Source: DAOMOP01 sp035444405
GTDB taxonomy: Bacteria > Pseudomonadota > Gammaproteobacteria > Burkholderiales > Rhodocyclaceae
Assembly: GCA_035444405.1 (NCBI GenBank)
Contig: DAOMOP010000017.1
Span: 1-34,540 of the forward strand
Reading direction: 5' to 3'
DNA: 34,540 nt
Below are positions 15,813 to 21,759 of the stretch, piece after piece (positions within the stretch are counted from its first letter, which is position 1; each line of letters opens with the position of its first letter). The position numbers and the translations under genes are program-made. The notes under the pieces were generated by a model. That model did no database searches. It was not told where the DNA came from and saw nothing but the letters and a program-made list of their open reading frames with translations.

Positions 15813-16394
15813 TCAGAACCGGTCGAGACCGGCAAAGCCCATGAACGCAAGGCTCATGAAGCCGGCCGTGACCATTGCGATCGCCGTGCCCCGGAACGGC
15901 AGCGGTACGTCCGCGCCGTCGAGCCGCTCGCGGATGCCGGCAAACAGGACCAGCGCGAGCGTGAAGCCGATCGACGAGCCGAAGCCGAACAGCAGCGACT
16001 CGAGCAGGTTGTGGTTCAGGCCCACGTTGAGCAGCGGCACGCCGAGCACCGCGCAGTTGGTCGTGATCAGCGGAAGGTAGATGCCGAGCACCTGGTGCAG
16101 CAACGGGCTGGTCTTTTCGATGACAAGCTCGGTCAGCTGCACGATCGCGGCGATCACGACGATGAACGACAGCGTGCGCAGGTAGACCAGATCGTTGGGC
16201 TGCAACAGGTAGTGGTCGATCAGGTAGCTGGTCCCCGAGCCGAGGGTCAGCACGAAGGTGGTCGCCGCCCCCATGCCGATCGCCGTCTCCAGCTTCTTCG
16301 ACACGCCCATGAACGGACACAGCCCGAGCAGGCGCACGAGCACCACGTTGTTGACGAGTACGGCGCCGATGACGACGAAGATATAGCTGGTCAT
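15813..16394 (-). CDS. rnfA: Rnf electron transport complex subunit RnfA
   Basis: A 193-residue membrane subunit with six membrane segments and the conserved LVNNVVLVRLLGLCPFMGVSKK and YLPLITTNCAVLG motifs; the cysteines C26 and that of TTNC are the likely intramembrane 2Fe-2S ligands shared with RnfE. It is the first gene of the rnfABCDGE-nth operon. The 144 bp upstream contain no other gene and should hold the operon promoter, though no clear sigma-70 boxes were recognised. Confidence 0.96.
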   Translation of the reverse strand: MTSYIFVVIGAVLVNNVVLVRLLGLCPFMGVSKKLETAIGMGAATTFVLTLGSGTSYLIDHYLLQPNDLVYLRTLSFIVVIAAIVQLTELVIEKTSPLLHQVLGIYLPLITTNCAVLGVPLLNVGLNHNLLESLLFGFGSSIGFTLALVLFAGIRERLDGADVPLPFRGTAIAMVTAGFMSLAFMGFAGLDRF

Positions 16395-16480
16395 GATCGC
16401 GAAGTCGGTGTAAGCGCGGGATTATCGCGCGCCGGGACCGCCTGCTCAACCCTGATGCGCGTGGGGTGGCTGCACGAACG

Positions 16481-16514
16481 CCCGACCGCGGGAGCCGGAG
16501 CTCCCGGGGTCGGG
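16481..16514 (-). terminator. Hairpin downstream of the OmpA-like gene
   Basis: On the minus strand, 24 nt after the OmpA-like stop, a 7-bp outer stem (16481-16487 with 16508-16514) encloses an inner GGGAGC/GCTCCC pairing. No T-run follows, so it is at best a weak intrinsic terminator before rnfA. Confidence 0.4.
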
Positions 16515-16538
16515 TTCGGGATCGGTTCGTGGCGGGTT

Positions 16539-17210
16539 TCAGCCGAGGTCGGCGCGGAACTCGACGCGGCGGTTCTGCGCGGCGAACGGGTCGCTGCCTT
16601 CGATCGGGGCGAACTCACCCTTGCCGACGACGCGCAGGCGGGCCGGGTCGATGGCGTGGCGGCTGACCAGATACGTCTTCACCGACTGGGCGCGCAGCTG
16701 CGACAGGCGCAGGTTGTAGTCCGCCGAGCCGACCGCATCGGTGTGGCCTTCGACCACCACACGCACGCCGGGATCGGCACGGCGGATGCCTTCGGCGAGC
16801 GCATCGAGCTGGGCGAGCGCCTGCGGCATCAGCTCGGCCGAGTCGAACGCGAACTGCACCGGCAGGCCGAGCGCGCTCGGTCCAGGTTCGGCGGGCCCGG
16901 TGTAGGCGTCCGTCTGGTAGTCGGTGGCGGTGTAGCTGGCCGTCTGCAGCGGGCGGTTGGCGTAGGCGGGCGCTTGCGGCGCCGGGGTGCTTGCGGCGAC
17001 CTGGGCCGGTTGCGCGCCCGGCTCGTCGAGCAGGCGGATCGAACGCATCTTGATCGGGCGGGCGGCCTTGGCCGGTTCGGACAGGATGCGTGCGACGACG
17101 TCGGGGTCGGGCATGTCGTGGGTGCCGTAGTACAGCACGTCCCCGGCTGCGGCGACTCGGGCGACGACGCTGGTCATCAGACAGGCGAGGAGCAGGGCGT
17201 TCTTGAACAT
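16539..17210 (-). CDS. OmpA-family envelope protein
   Basis: A 223-residue exported protein: signal peptide (1-22), an unrelated Pro/Ala/Thr-rich middle (about 40-112) and a C-terminal OmpA-like peptidoglycan-binding domain (117-221) with VEGHTDAVGSADYNLRLSQLRAQSV and the NRRVEF motif (D157, R214 in the diaminopimelate-binding positions). There is no beta-barrel or lipobox, so it should sit in the periplasm on peptidoglycan. The start at MFKN is supported by AGGAG 7 nt upstream and the signal peptide. An ECF-type promoter motif (17274-17300) lies 63 nt upstream, the same motif that precedes the sigma factor gene at 23.9 kb, so the gene is likely part of that envelope regulon. Confidence 0.92.
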   Translation of the reverse strand: MFKNALLLACLMTSVVARVAAAGDVLYYGTHDMPDPDVVARILSEPAKAARPIKMRSIRLLDEPGAQPAQVAASTPAPQAPAYANRPLQTASYTATDYQTDAYTGPAEPGPSALGLPVQFAFDSAELMPQALAQLDALAEGIRRADPGVRVVVEGHTDAVGSADYNLRLSQLRAQSVKTYLVSRHAIDPARLRVVGKGEFAPIEGSDPFAAQNRRVEFRADLG

Positions 17211-17273
17211 GGCGGATCTCCTGACGACGGTTCGGTGGAATCGGCCGGCACTCGTGTGCCGCTTGCTCCATGA

Positions 17274-17300
17274 GTCGCAGGGGTCGGAAGGCGGGTTCAA
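17274..17300 (-). promoter_or_regulatory. Predicted ECF sigma promoter upstream of the OmpA-like gene
   Basis: Minus strand: TTGAACC (17300-17294), 14-bp spacer, TGCGACTCATGG starting at 17279. The bases just upstream of the -35 (CGCAAAAAACTT) are almost identical to those at the sigma gene's own promoter. It lies 63 nt before the ATG. Confidence 0.7.
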
Positions 17301-17366
17301 GTTTTTTGCGGTTGGGCGGTCCGCTCGCGTGTACGCGTGGCTATCCGGGTGCGGCGCGGTGGAAGT

Positions 17367-17394
17367 TTGAACCGCTCGCCCGCGTCGGGGCGAC
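17367..17394 (+). promoter_or_regulatory. Predicted ECF sigma promoter upstream of the 108-residue protein gene
   Basis: Plus strand: TTGAACC (17367-17373), 15-bp spacer, GGCGACCCATG from 17389. The -10 differs from the others in the first base (G for T). It is 56 nt before the ATG at 17451 and divergent from the motif at 17274-17300. Confidence 0.6.
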
Positions 17395-17450
17395 CCATGT
17401 GACGAAGCCGGCAGTGATCGTCGCTGCCGGCCGACACAAGGAGCGCCGCC

Positions 17451-17777
17451 ATGAAAGCCGAAATGAGCCCCGTCCAGCTGCAACGTGAAAACCAGTGTTT
17501 TCAGGGCAGTGGCGGCGTCAGCGCCGAAAACCGCGAAGAGGGCTTCCGGCCGGCCTTCCTCGATACGGAGACCGACACGATTTATCGGTCGCGTTTTGCC
17601 GACGGACGTCCGGCGCCGTTTCACCTGCTCGACGGCCTTCCCGACGAGCTGGTGCTTGCCCGCGCTGCGGGCGGGCGGGTGCTCAGCGTGAAGAGCACCG
17701 TGATCTCCGGTTTCGTGCGCGGCGGGCGCTTCTTCGATCGCGCGCAGGCCGCGGCGGCGGTCGCCGCGCTGCACTGA
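17451..17777 (+). CDS. Conserved small hypothetical protein
   Basis: A 108-residue soluble protein with no signal peptide or membrane segment. Visible blocks are CFQGSGGVSAENREEGF (16-32), PAFLDTETDTIYRSRFADGRPAPFHLLDGLPDELV (about 34-68) and a Val/Ala-rich C-terminus. I recognise no named family, though the pattern resembles uncharacterised proteobacterial proteins. It is a real gene by its AAGGAG box 7 nt before the ATG, an ECF-type promoter motif 56 nt upstream and a T-tailed terminator after the stop: a single-gene unit. Shared promoter motif with the nearby sigma gene suggests stress-responsive expression. Confidence 0.8.
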   Translation: MKAEMSPVQLQRENQCFQGSGGVSAENREEGFRPAFLDTETDTIYRSRFADGRPAPFHLLDGLPDELVLARAAGGRVLSVKSTVISGFVRGGRFFDRAQAAAAVAALH

Positions 17778-17781
17778 TCTG

Positions 17782-17823
17782 CCCCGCCGATGTGCTGCCT
17801 TGGCGGTGCATCCGGGGATTTTT
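17782..17823 (+). terminator. Intrinsic terminator after the 108-residue protein gene
   Basis: An imperfect stem (CCCCG 17782-17786 with CGGGG 17813-17817, inner GATG/CATC pairing) ends in a T-run at 17819-17823, starting 5 nt after the stop codon. Confidence 0.6.
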
Positions 17824-17873
17824 CCTGACCGTGGGTGATGCCGCATTGCCGCGGCGAACCGTCGGGTAGCGCG

Positions 17874-18605
17874 TTACCGCGATCCGGCCGGCTGCACGCT
17901 GCCGGCACCGCTGATCTGCTCGTCGATGCGCGGCGTGCCGTGATAGAGCACGTCGCCGCTGCCCGCGATGCGTACCACCAGCCGTTCGCCTGCATGCACG
18001 GTGGCCGTGCCGCTGCCGTCGATATCGATCTCGGCGTGGCGGCTGGCGAGCCCGCCGGCGAAATAATCGCCGGCGCCTTCCAGAAGCAGGATCTGCCGGT
18101 CGACCCTGCCGCCGCCGATCGAGATCGTGCCGGCGCCGGACAGGCGCGCCTCGAGGCTGCGGGCCTCGAGCGCGTCGACGGCGATGTCGCCGCTGCCGCC
18201 GAGCGTCAGGACGAAGTCCTCGCTGCGTAGTGCGCCGATATGCACGTCGGCGCTTGCGGTCGAGTCGAGACTCTCGAGCTGCTTGACGGTCAGACGGAAG
18301 ACGAGCGGATACGTGGTACTCGCCTGCGGTGTGCGAAAGTGCAGATGGAGCGTGCCGTCGCGCACCTCGCTGGCGATCTTCGGCAGCAGCCGCGCTTCGG
18401 ATTCGATCTGCAATGATTCGCTCGCGCCCTGGCGGATCACGAGCTCGCCGGTGGTGCCCATCACGACGCGCTCGATGCCGCTGACCGTGCGCTGTTCGAT
18501 CGCCGTGTCGCTCGCCGCGGCGCTTGCGGCGAGCGACATGGCCACGCTCAGGAAGCAGGCCGGAACGAGTCGCGCGCGCCGGCCCTTCATGCCGTGCCCG
18601 CTCAT
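17874..18605 (-). CDS. Secreted GIN-domain (DUF2807) protein
   Basis: A 243-residue exported protein with a signal peptide (about 1-32 from the start at 18605, cleavage near AASA) and a DUF2807/GIN-type right-handed beta-helix head domain (about 45-235), visible as regularly spaced turns: TASADVHIG, GGSGDIAV, SGAGTISIGG, EGAGDYFAGG, DGSGTATVHA, AGSGDVLYHG, SGAGSV. Such domains occur in putative adhesins. The start at 18605 overlaps the preceding stop by ATGA; a second ATG at 18590 is possible. It is the last gene of the repeat-protein/CsgG-like operon. Confidence 0.85.
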   Translation of the reverse strand: MSGHGMKGRRARLVPACFLSVAMSLAASAAASDTAIEQRTVSGIERVVMGTTGELVIRQGASESLQIESEARLLPKIASEVRDGTLHLHFRTPQASTTYPLVFRLTVKQLESLDSTASADVHIGALRSEDFVLTLGGSGDIAVDALEARSLEARLSGAGTISIGGGRVDRQILLLEGAGDYFAGGLASRHAEIDIDGSGTATVHAGERLVVRIAGSGDVLYHGTPRIDEQISGAGSVQPAGSR

Positions 18606-18991
18606 GGCCGCAGCGCCCGCGGCGGATTGGGTCGCGCCTTGAGCAGGCAGGTCGCGTTGGCGGTATGCAGAATGCGCACCGGTCGATCCGCCTCGTCGGT
18701 CATGCGCAGCACGTCGGAGGCCGACTCGGGCGGCAGGCGCAGCATGTGCTCCTCGAGGATCAAACGACCGTACTGCCAGCAGCGCAGCTCGAAACTGCCA
18801 CGCATGGTGTCGTTGGTCACCACGCCGCGTTCGGCCTGCATCGCGGTGCGCTGCAGCGCCGGGTAAGCGTCGCTGGTTTCGGCGCTGGCGCCGAGCGGCA
18901 GCCACAGGGCCAGGGCCGCGCCGAGCAGCACGACGAGTCTTGTGCAGCGGGCGCCTTCGCGCGCCGTGGCGGGCTTAGCGAACGTCGACAT
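18602..18991 (-). CDS. Unknown secreted protein in the CsgG-like operon
   Basis: A 129-residue protein with a signal peptide (about 1-43, cleavage near ASA) and a mature part of about 86 residues containing two cysteines (in LRCWQYG and ATCLLKA) that could form a disulfide. No family was recognised. By position it could be an accessory factor of the CsgG-like pore, as CsgE or CsgF are for curli, but no similarity to these is visible. The ATG at 18991 has GGAGG 10 nt upstream, inside the CsgG-like gene, so the two genes overlap by 17 bp; it also overlaps the DUF2807 gene by 4 bp. Translational coupling on both sides argues for a joint function. Confidence 0.75.
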   Translation of the reverse strand: MSTFAKPATAREGARCTRLVVLLGAALALWLPLGASAETSDAYPALQRTAMQAERGVVTNDTMRGSFELRCWQYGRLILEEHMLRLPPESASDVLRMTDEADRPVRILHTANATCLLKARPNPPRALRP

Positions 18992-20570
18992 TGAAAGTTC
19001 CCTCCGCAAGTTCGTTGCCGGCCACGCGCCGGAAGGCCTGACGTATCGCGTCGAGCGAGGAGATGGTCAGATTCTCGAAATCGGTGCCGACCACGCTACC
19101 CGGCAGCTCCGCCATCAGATCACGCTCGGCGGCAAAGCAGGCCACCTGCTCGCGCACGCCCTTGTCGTTGGCGACGAACTGGAAGCGCATCTCGCCGGGC
19201 AATTGCAGCGGTCGGCCCGCCTTCACGAGCGCATCGCGAGTGAAGCGGTTCGGGAAGAAGCGCTGGATCTTCCGGTCTTCGTCGAGCAGATAGCAATACA
19301 CGTAGGCGTCGCGGCTGGTCTCGACCAGCAGCGTGATCAGCTCGCCACGATCGAACTGGCGCTGACCGTCCCAGGCCGAAACCCCGAGCGCGAACGGCGC
19401 GCCGGCGGCGGATGGTGCCGCACCGCTGATCGTCGGCCGCGAGGTCAGCGGCGACGGGCTCACACCGAGAGGCGGTGGCGGATAGTTGGCCAGCACCGTT
19501 GCGTGATCGGCGGCGAGGTAGGCCGAGAAGAACTCGAGGTCGAGCGCATCGCCGTCGGGCAGACCGAGCGCGCGGCGGTAGGCGGCCGCGGCGGCGCGCA
19601 ATTCGGCGCTGTCGGTGCCGTCGACCAGTCCGCGATAGTAGCCGCGCAGGCGCAGCTGATTCTGGAACCAGGCCGTGAGCTGCGGCGGGTTGGCCTGGAA
19701 GCCGTAGAACCAGTCCTCGATCTCGCGCCGCACTTCGGGCTCGGTGCCGGTCGAACCGAGGCAGGTCCAGTACGGCGTGCGCGTGAGCTTGCCGAAAAGC
19801 TCGACCGCCGCGAGCTCGACGAGGGTGCGCAAGGCCTGCGACTGGCCTTCGGAGCGCGACAGGCTCATGTTGTAGTTGATGCCGAACTTGCTGATCGTCG
19901 CGTCGGCGTCGAATCCCTTGCCTTCCTTGAAGATCACCACGGCATTGCGCGAGGTGACCCCCGGAAGGACCGAGAAGTCCTCCGTGTCGAGGATGGTCAG
20001 GTCGAGCGCGAGGATGTTCGAGGCGGCATCGGCCGCGTAGCCGACGCCGAAGCTCACGCTGCCGCCGGAGTCGAAACCGAGTCCGGCGTCGGCCTGCTTC
20101 TGGATCAGGTTTTCGTCGAGCTGGGTGATCGAGCCGCGGATGTCGAACTGCGGCGTGACCGCATAGGCGTTGTTGCGCTCGGCCAGCTGCAGGAAGGTGA
20201 TGAGGTTGCCCGAGTCCTGGCCGAAGGCGATCAGCCGGATCGCGCGACTGCGCGTGCTCATGTCGGACACTGCCGAGATCAGCATGTCCTTGGTGCCGGC
20301 GTTGACCTTCTTGGTCTGGTCGAGAATGTCCTCGACGAGCACCGACACGTCACGCACGCCGTAGTTCGCGAGCGTCGTGTCCATGCAGCGCAGCGCGTCG
20401 CTGAAGCCGGTGATCGAGCGTCGCGGCGTCGACTCGGGCCCCTTGCGGATCGCCTCGGTCAGTTCGACGGTGTCGGTCTTCACGTCGAGTGCCGAGCATC
20501 CGAAAAGCATCAGGCTGAGAGCGATCGGCAACAGCAGTCGGCCGCAGCGACGGGTTCGATTCGTGGTCAT
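18975..20570 (-). CDS. CsgG-like outer-membrane lipoprotein with PG-binding-like and DUF4384 domains
   Basis: A 531-residue lipoprotein. The lipobox LFGC places the lipidated cysteine at C25, followed by Ser, which predicts outer-membrane sorting. Residues about 50-270 resemble the CsgG family (RDVSVLVEDILDQTKKVNAGTKDMLISAVSDMSTRSRAIRL; GSITQLDENL; ALDLTILDTEDFSVLPG; VELAAVELFGKL), the lipoproteins that form the curli secretion pore. Residues 297-352 look like a peptidoglycan-binding-1 fold (QNQLRLRGYYRGLVDGTDS). After a Pro/Ser linker, residues about 392-485 match DUF4384 (GELITLLVETSRDAYVYCYLLDEDRKIQRFFPN). CsgG itself is about 277 residues, so this is a much larger version with periplasmic add-ons. 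AAGGAGG lies 8 nt before the ATG. It follows the two small secreted-protein genes, its likely cargo or partners. Confidence 0.86.
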   Translation of the reverse strand: MTTNRTRRCGRLLLPIALSLMLFGCSALDVKTDTVELTEAIRKGPESTPRRSITGFSDALRCMDTTLANYGVRDVSVLVEDILDQTKKVNAGTKDMLISAVSDMSTRSRAIRLIAFGQDSGNLITFLQLAERNNAYAVTPQFDIRGSITQLDENLIQKQADAGLGFDSGGSVSFGVGYAADAASNILALDLTILDTEDFSVLPGVTSRNAVVIFKEGKGFDADATISKFGINYNMSLSRSEGQSQALRTLVELAAVELFGKLTRTPYWTCLGSTGTEPEVRREIEDWFYGFQANPPQLTAWFQNQLRLRGYYRGLVDGTDSAELRAAAAAYRRALGLPDGDALDLEFFSAYLAADHATVLANYPPPPLGVSPSPLTSRPTISGAAPSAAGAPFALGVSAWDGQRQFDRGELITLLVETSRDAYVYCYLLDEDRKIQRFFPNRFTRDALVKAGRPLQLPGEMRFQFVANDKGVREQVACFAAERDLMAELPGSVVGTDFENLTISSLDAIRQAFRRVAGNELAEGTFNVDVR

Positions 20571-20599
20571 CTGGGCTACCTCCTTGCAGGGGTTCGCGA

Positions 20600-20914
20600 T
20601 CAGCGGCAGCGGTTGTTCACCTGGAAGATGTCGCCGGGGATGAAGATATTGACTTCGCGCGGGGTGCGACGGCCGCCGCCGGTATTGACGTTGCCGATCT
20701 CGAGGCTGCAGTCGCTTTCGTCGCCGTCCGATGATGACTTGTCCGACGCCGACGCTCGGGCCCTCGCGCTGCCGACCGCCTTGACGCGGGCAAGTTTCGC
20801 GCGGTTTTCGGCCTCGATCCCGATCGGTTGCGAGCTGGCCGCGTGGACCTGCGGGATGGCACCGAGCAATCCGGCCACGGCGAGTGCGAGAAGTATGGGG
20901 GTGGCTCGCGACAT
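20600..20914 (-). CDS. Small secreted two-cysteine protein
   Basis: A 104-residue exported protein with a clear signal peptide (1-25, cleavage at VHA). The mature part has a charged/Ser-rich first half (IEAENRAKLARVKAVGSARAR...SSSDGDES) and a conserved-looking C-terminal segment between its only two cysteines, C69 and C103: SLEIGNVNTGG and REVNIFIPGDIFQVNN. A disulfide closing this segment is likely. No family was recognised. The ATG at 20914 has GGAG 8 nt upstream; longer in-frame starts lack support. It sits between the repeat-protein gene and the CsgG-like gene (29-bp gap), so it may be a minor subunit, nucleator or chaperone of the exported repeat protein. That role is inference. Confidence 0.75.
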   Translation of the reverse strand: MSRATPILLALAVAGLLGAIPQVHAASSQPIGIEAENRAKLARVKAVGSARARASASDKSSSDGDESDCSLEIGNVNTGGGRRTPREVNIFIPGDIFQVNNRCR

Positions 20915-20940
20915 GACGATCTCCGTGAATTGCATTATAG

Positions 20941-20966
20941 GAGGCGGCCCGCTATCGGGCCGCCTC
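20941..20966 (-). other. 11-bp perfect stem-loop between the repeat-protein and two-cysteine protein genes
   Basis: A perfect 11-bp stem (20941-20951 with 20956-20966) with a 4-nt loop lies 26 nt before the ATG at 20914. A second 8-bp stem (20989-20996 with 21012-21019) stands between it and the repeat-gene stop. No T-run follows; instead the minus strand reads CTATAATG directly after the stem, a chance -10 match without a -35. The pair may attenuate transcription or stabilise the upstream mRNA so that the first gene is made in excess. Confidence 0.5.
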
Positions 20967-21036
20967 GAACCGATTCCGTGGGGCGACGGCATCTGGCCCG
21001 GGGGACCAGGACCAGATGCGCTGTGTCGGCCCTTGC

Positions 21037-21461
21037 TTATTTGTAGACGCCGATCTCGACGTCCTGCTTGGCGCGCGCGCCGCTGTTGGTCTGGGNNNNN
21101 NNNNNNNNNNNNNNNNNNNNNNNNNNNNNNNNNNNNNNNNNNNNNNNNNNNNNNNNNNNNNNNNNNNNNNNNNNNNNNNNNNNNNNNNNNNNNNNTTGTA
21201 GACGCCGATCTCGACGTCCTGCTTGGCGCGCGCGCCGCTGTTGGTCTGGGTGACCTGGTTGTTGTTGGCATTGACGCGGGCGCTGGAGAGGAAGCCGGGG
21301 TTCTTCATCACGCCGATCTTGATCTTCTGCTCGGCGCGTGCGCCGCTGTTGCTCTGCGTGGCCCGGTTGTTGTTGGCGTTGAGGAAGTCGGCGGCAAACG
21401 CGCCGGTGGCGAACAGGGCGAGGGTGGCGATGGACAGGGTCTTGGCGATGGTCGAGTGCAT
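21037..21461 (-). CDS. Curlin-like Asn/Gln-rich repeat protein (interrupted by assembly gap)
   Basis: A secreted repeat protein read through a 100-N gap. The signal peptide is 1-23 (cleavage GAFA|ADF). Then comes NANNNRATQSNSGARAEQ, KIKIGV, a linker MKNPGFLSSARV, and a second unit NANNNQVTQTNSGARAKQ, DVEIGV; the gene ends Y-K-stop, with the TAA at 21039-21037. The units are spaced 36 residues apart. The regular N, Q, S and G positions (TQxNSGARAxQ) recall curli-type subunit repeats without matching their consensus exactly. If the 55-bp sequences on both sides of the gap are the same molecule, the gene is 89 codons; if they are true tandem copies, it is longer. AAGGAG lies 7 nt before the ATG. 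An ECF-type promoter motif lies 85 nt upstream, and a CsgG-like pore gene follows in the same operon. Confidence 0.78.
21041..21095. repeat. 55-bp direct repeat, copy 1 (left of the gap)
   Basis: This 55-bp segment is identical to 21196-21250 and stops exactly at the first N. On the minus strand it encodes QTNSGARAKQDVEIGVY, the end of the repeat protein. Confidence 0.95.
21096..21195. other. Assembly gap of 100 Ns
   Basis: Exactly 100 undetermined bases, a conventional scaffold spacer. The true size is unknown and may be zero or negative. It lies inside the repeat-protein gene, and its length puts the two halves out of frame artificially. Confidence 0.99.
21196..21250. repeat. 55-bp direct repeat, copy 2 (right of the gap)
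   Basis: Identical over all 55 bases to 21041-21095 and beginning exactly after the last N. Identity limited to exactly 55 bp at both contig ends is what a k-mer overlap of an assembly graph would leave; a genuine repeat would rarely stop at both edges. Confidence 0.95.
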
Positions 21462-21546
21462 GATGAATCTCCTTCGTGTCGAATCGATGAGTGCCGGGGG
21501 TGGCGATCCGATGGAGGCGTCGTTGTGTGCCCCATCTGTCCCATGA

Positions 21547-21574
21547 GTCGCAAGAGAGGATCGATCCGGTTCAA
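21547..21574 (-). promoter_or_regulatory. Predicted ECF sigma promoter of the repeat-protein/CsgG-like operon
   Basis: Minus strand: TTGAACC (21574-21568), 15-bp spacer, TGCGACTCATGG from 21552. It is 85 nt before the repeat-protein ATG. The remaining bases between here and the caspase terminator hold no gene. Confidence 0.7.
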
Positions 21575-21694
21575 GGAATTTCGCGCGGTAAGCGATTTTT
21601 CTTGGTGTCGCCGCGATATGGCGGTATTCAGAGGCGCAGACGTCGTCGCGTGCGGCCGCGTGAGGCGGATCCGCGTGAGGCAGGCGTAAACGCG

Positions 21695-21719
21695 CACCGC
21701 CCGGCAGGGCCGGGCGGTG
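21695..21719 (-). terminator. Hairpin terminator after the caspase-like gene
   Basis: An 11-bp perfect stem (21695-21705 with 21709-21719) with a 3-nt loop begins 40 nt after the caspase stop on the minus strand. A short TTT follows four bases later (GCGCGTTTAC). It separates the sigma operon from the repeat-protein operon. Confidence 0.6.
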
Positions 21720-21759
21720 TCGATGAAGGCAGTCTCGGGCGCGCCGTGCCGACGGAGCG

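Noticed and set aside
20931..20940. TATAAT on the minus strand before the two-cysteine protein gene as a promoter
   Set aside because: The place of the -35 box is taken by the 11-bp stem-loop and has no TTGACA-like sequence, so the match is likely chance.
21037..21461. Frameshift or pseudogene in the repeat protein
   Set aside because: The apparent frame change is produced by the arbitrary 100-N spacer; merging the 55-bp ends gives an intact 89-codon gene.
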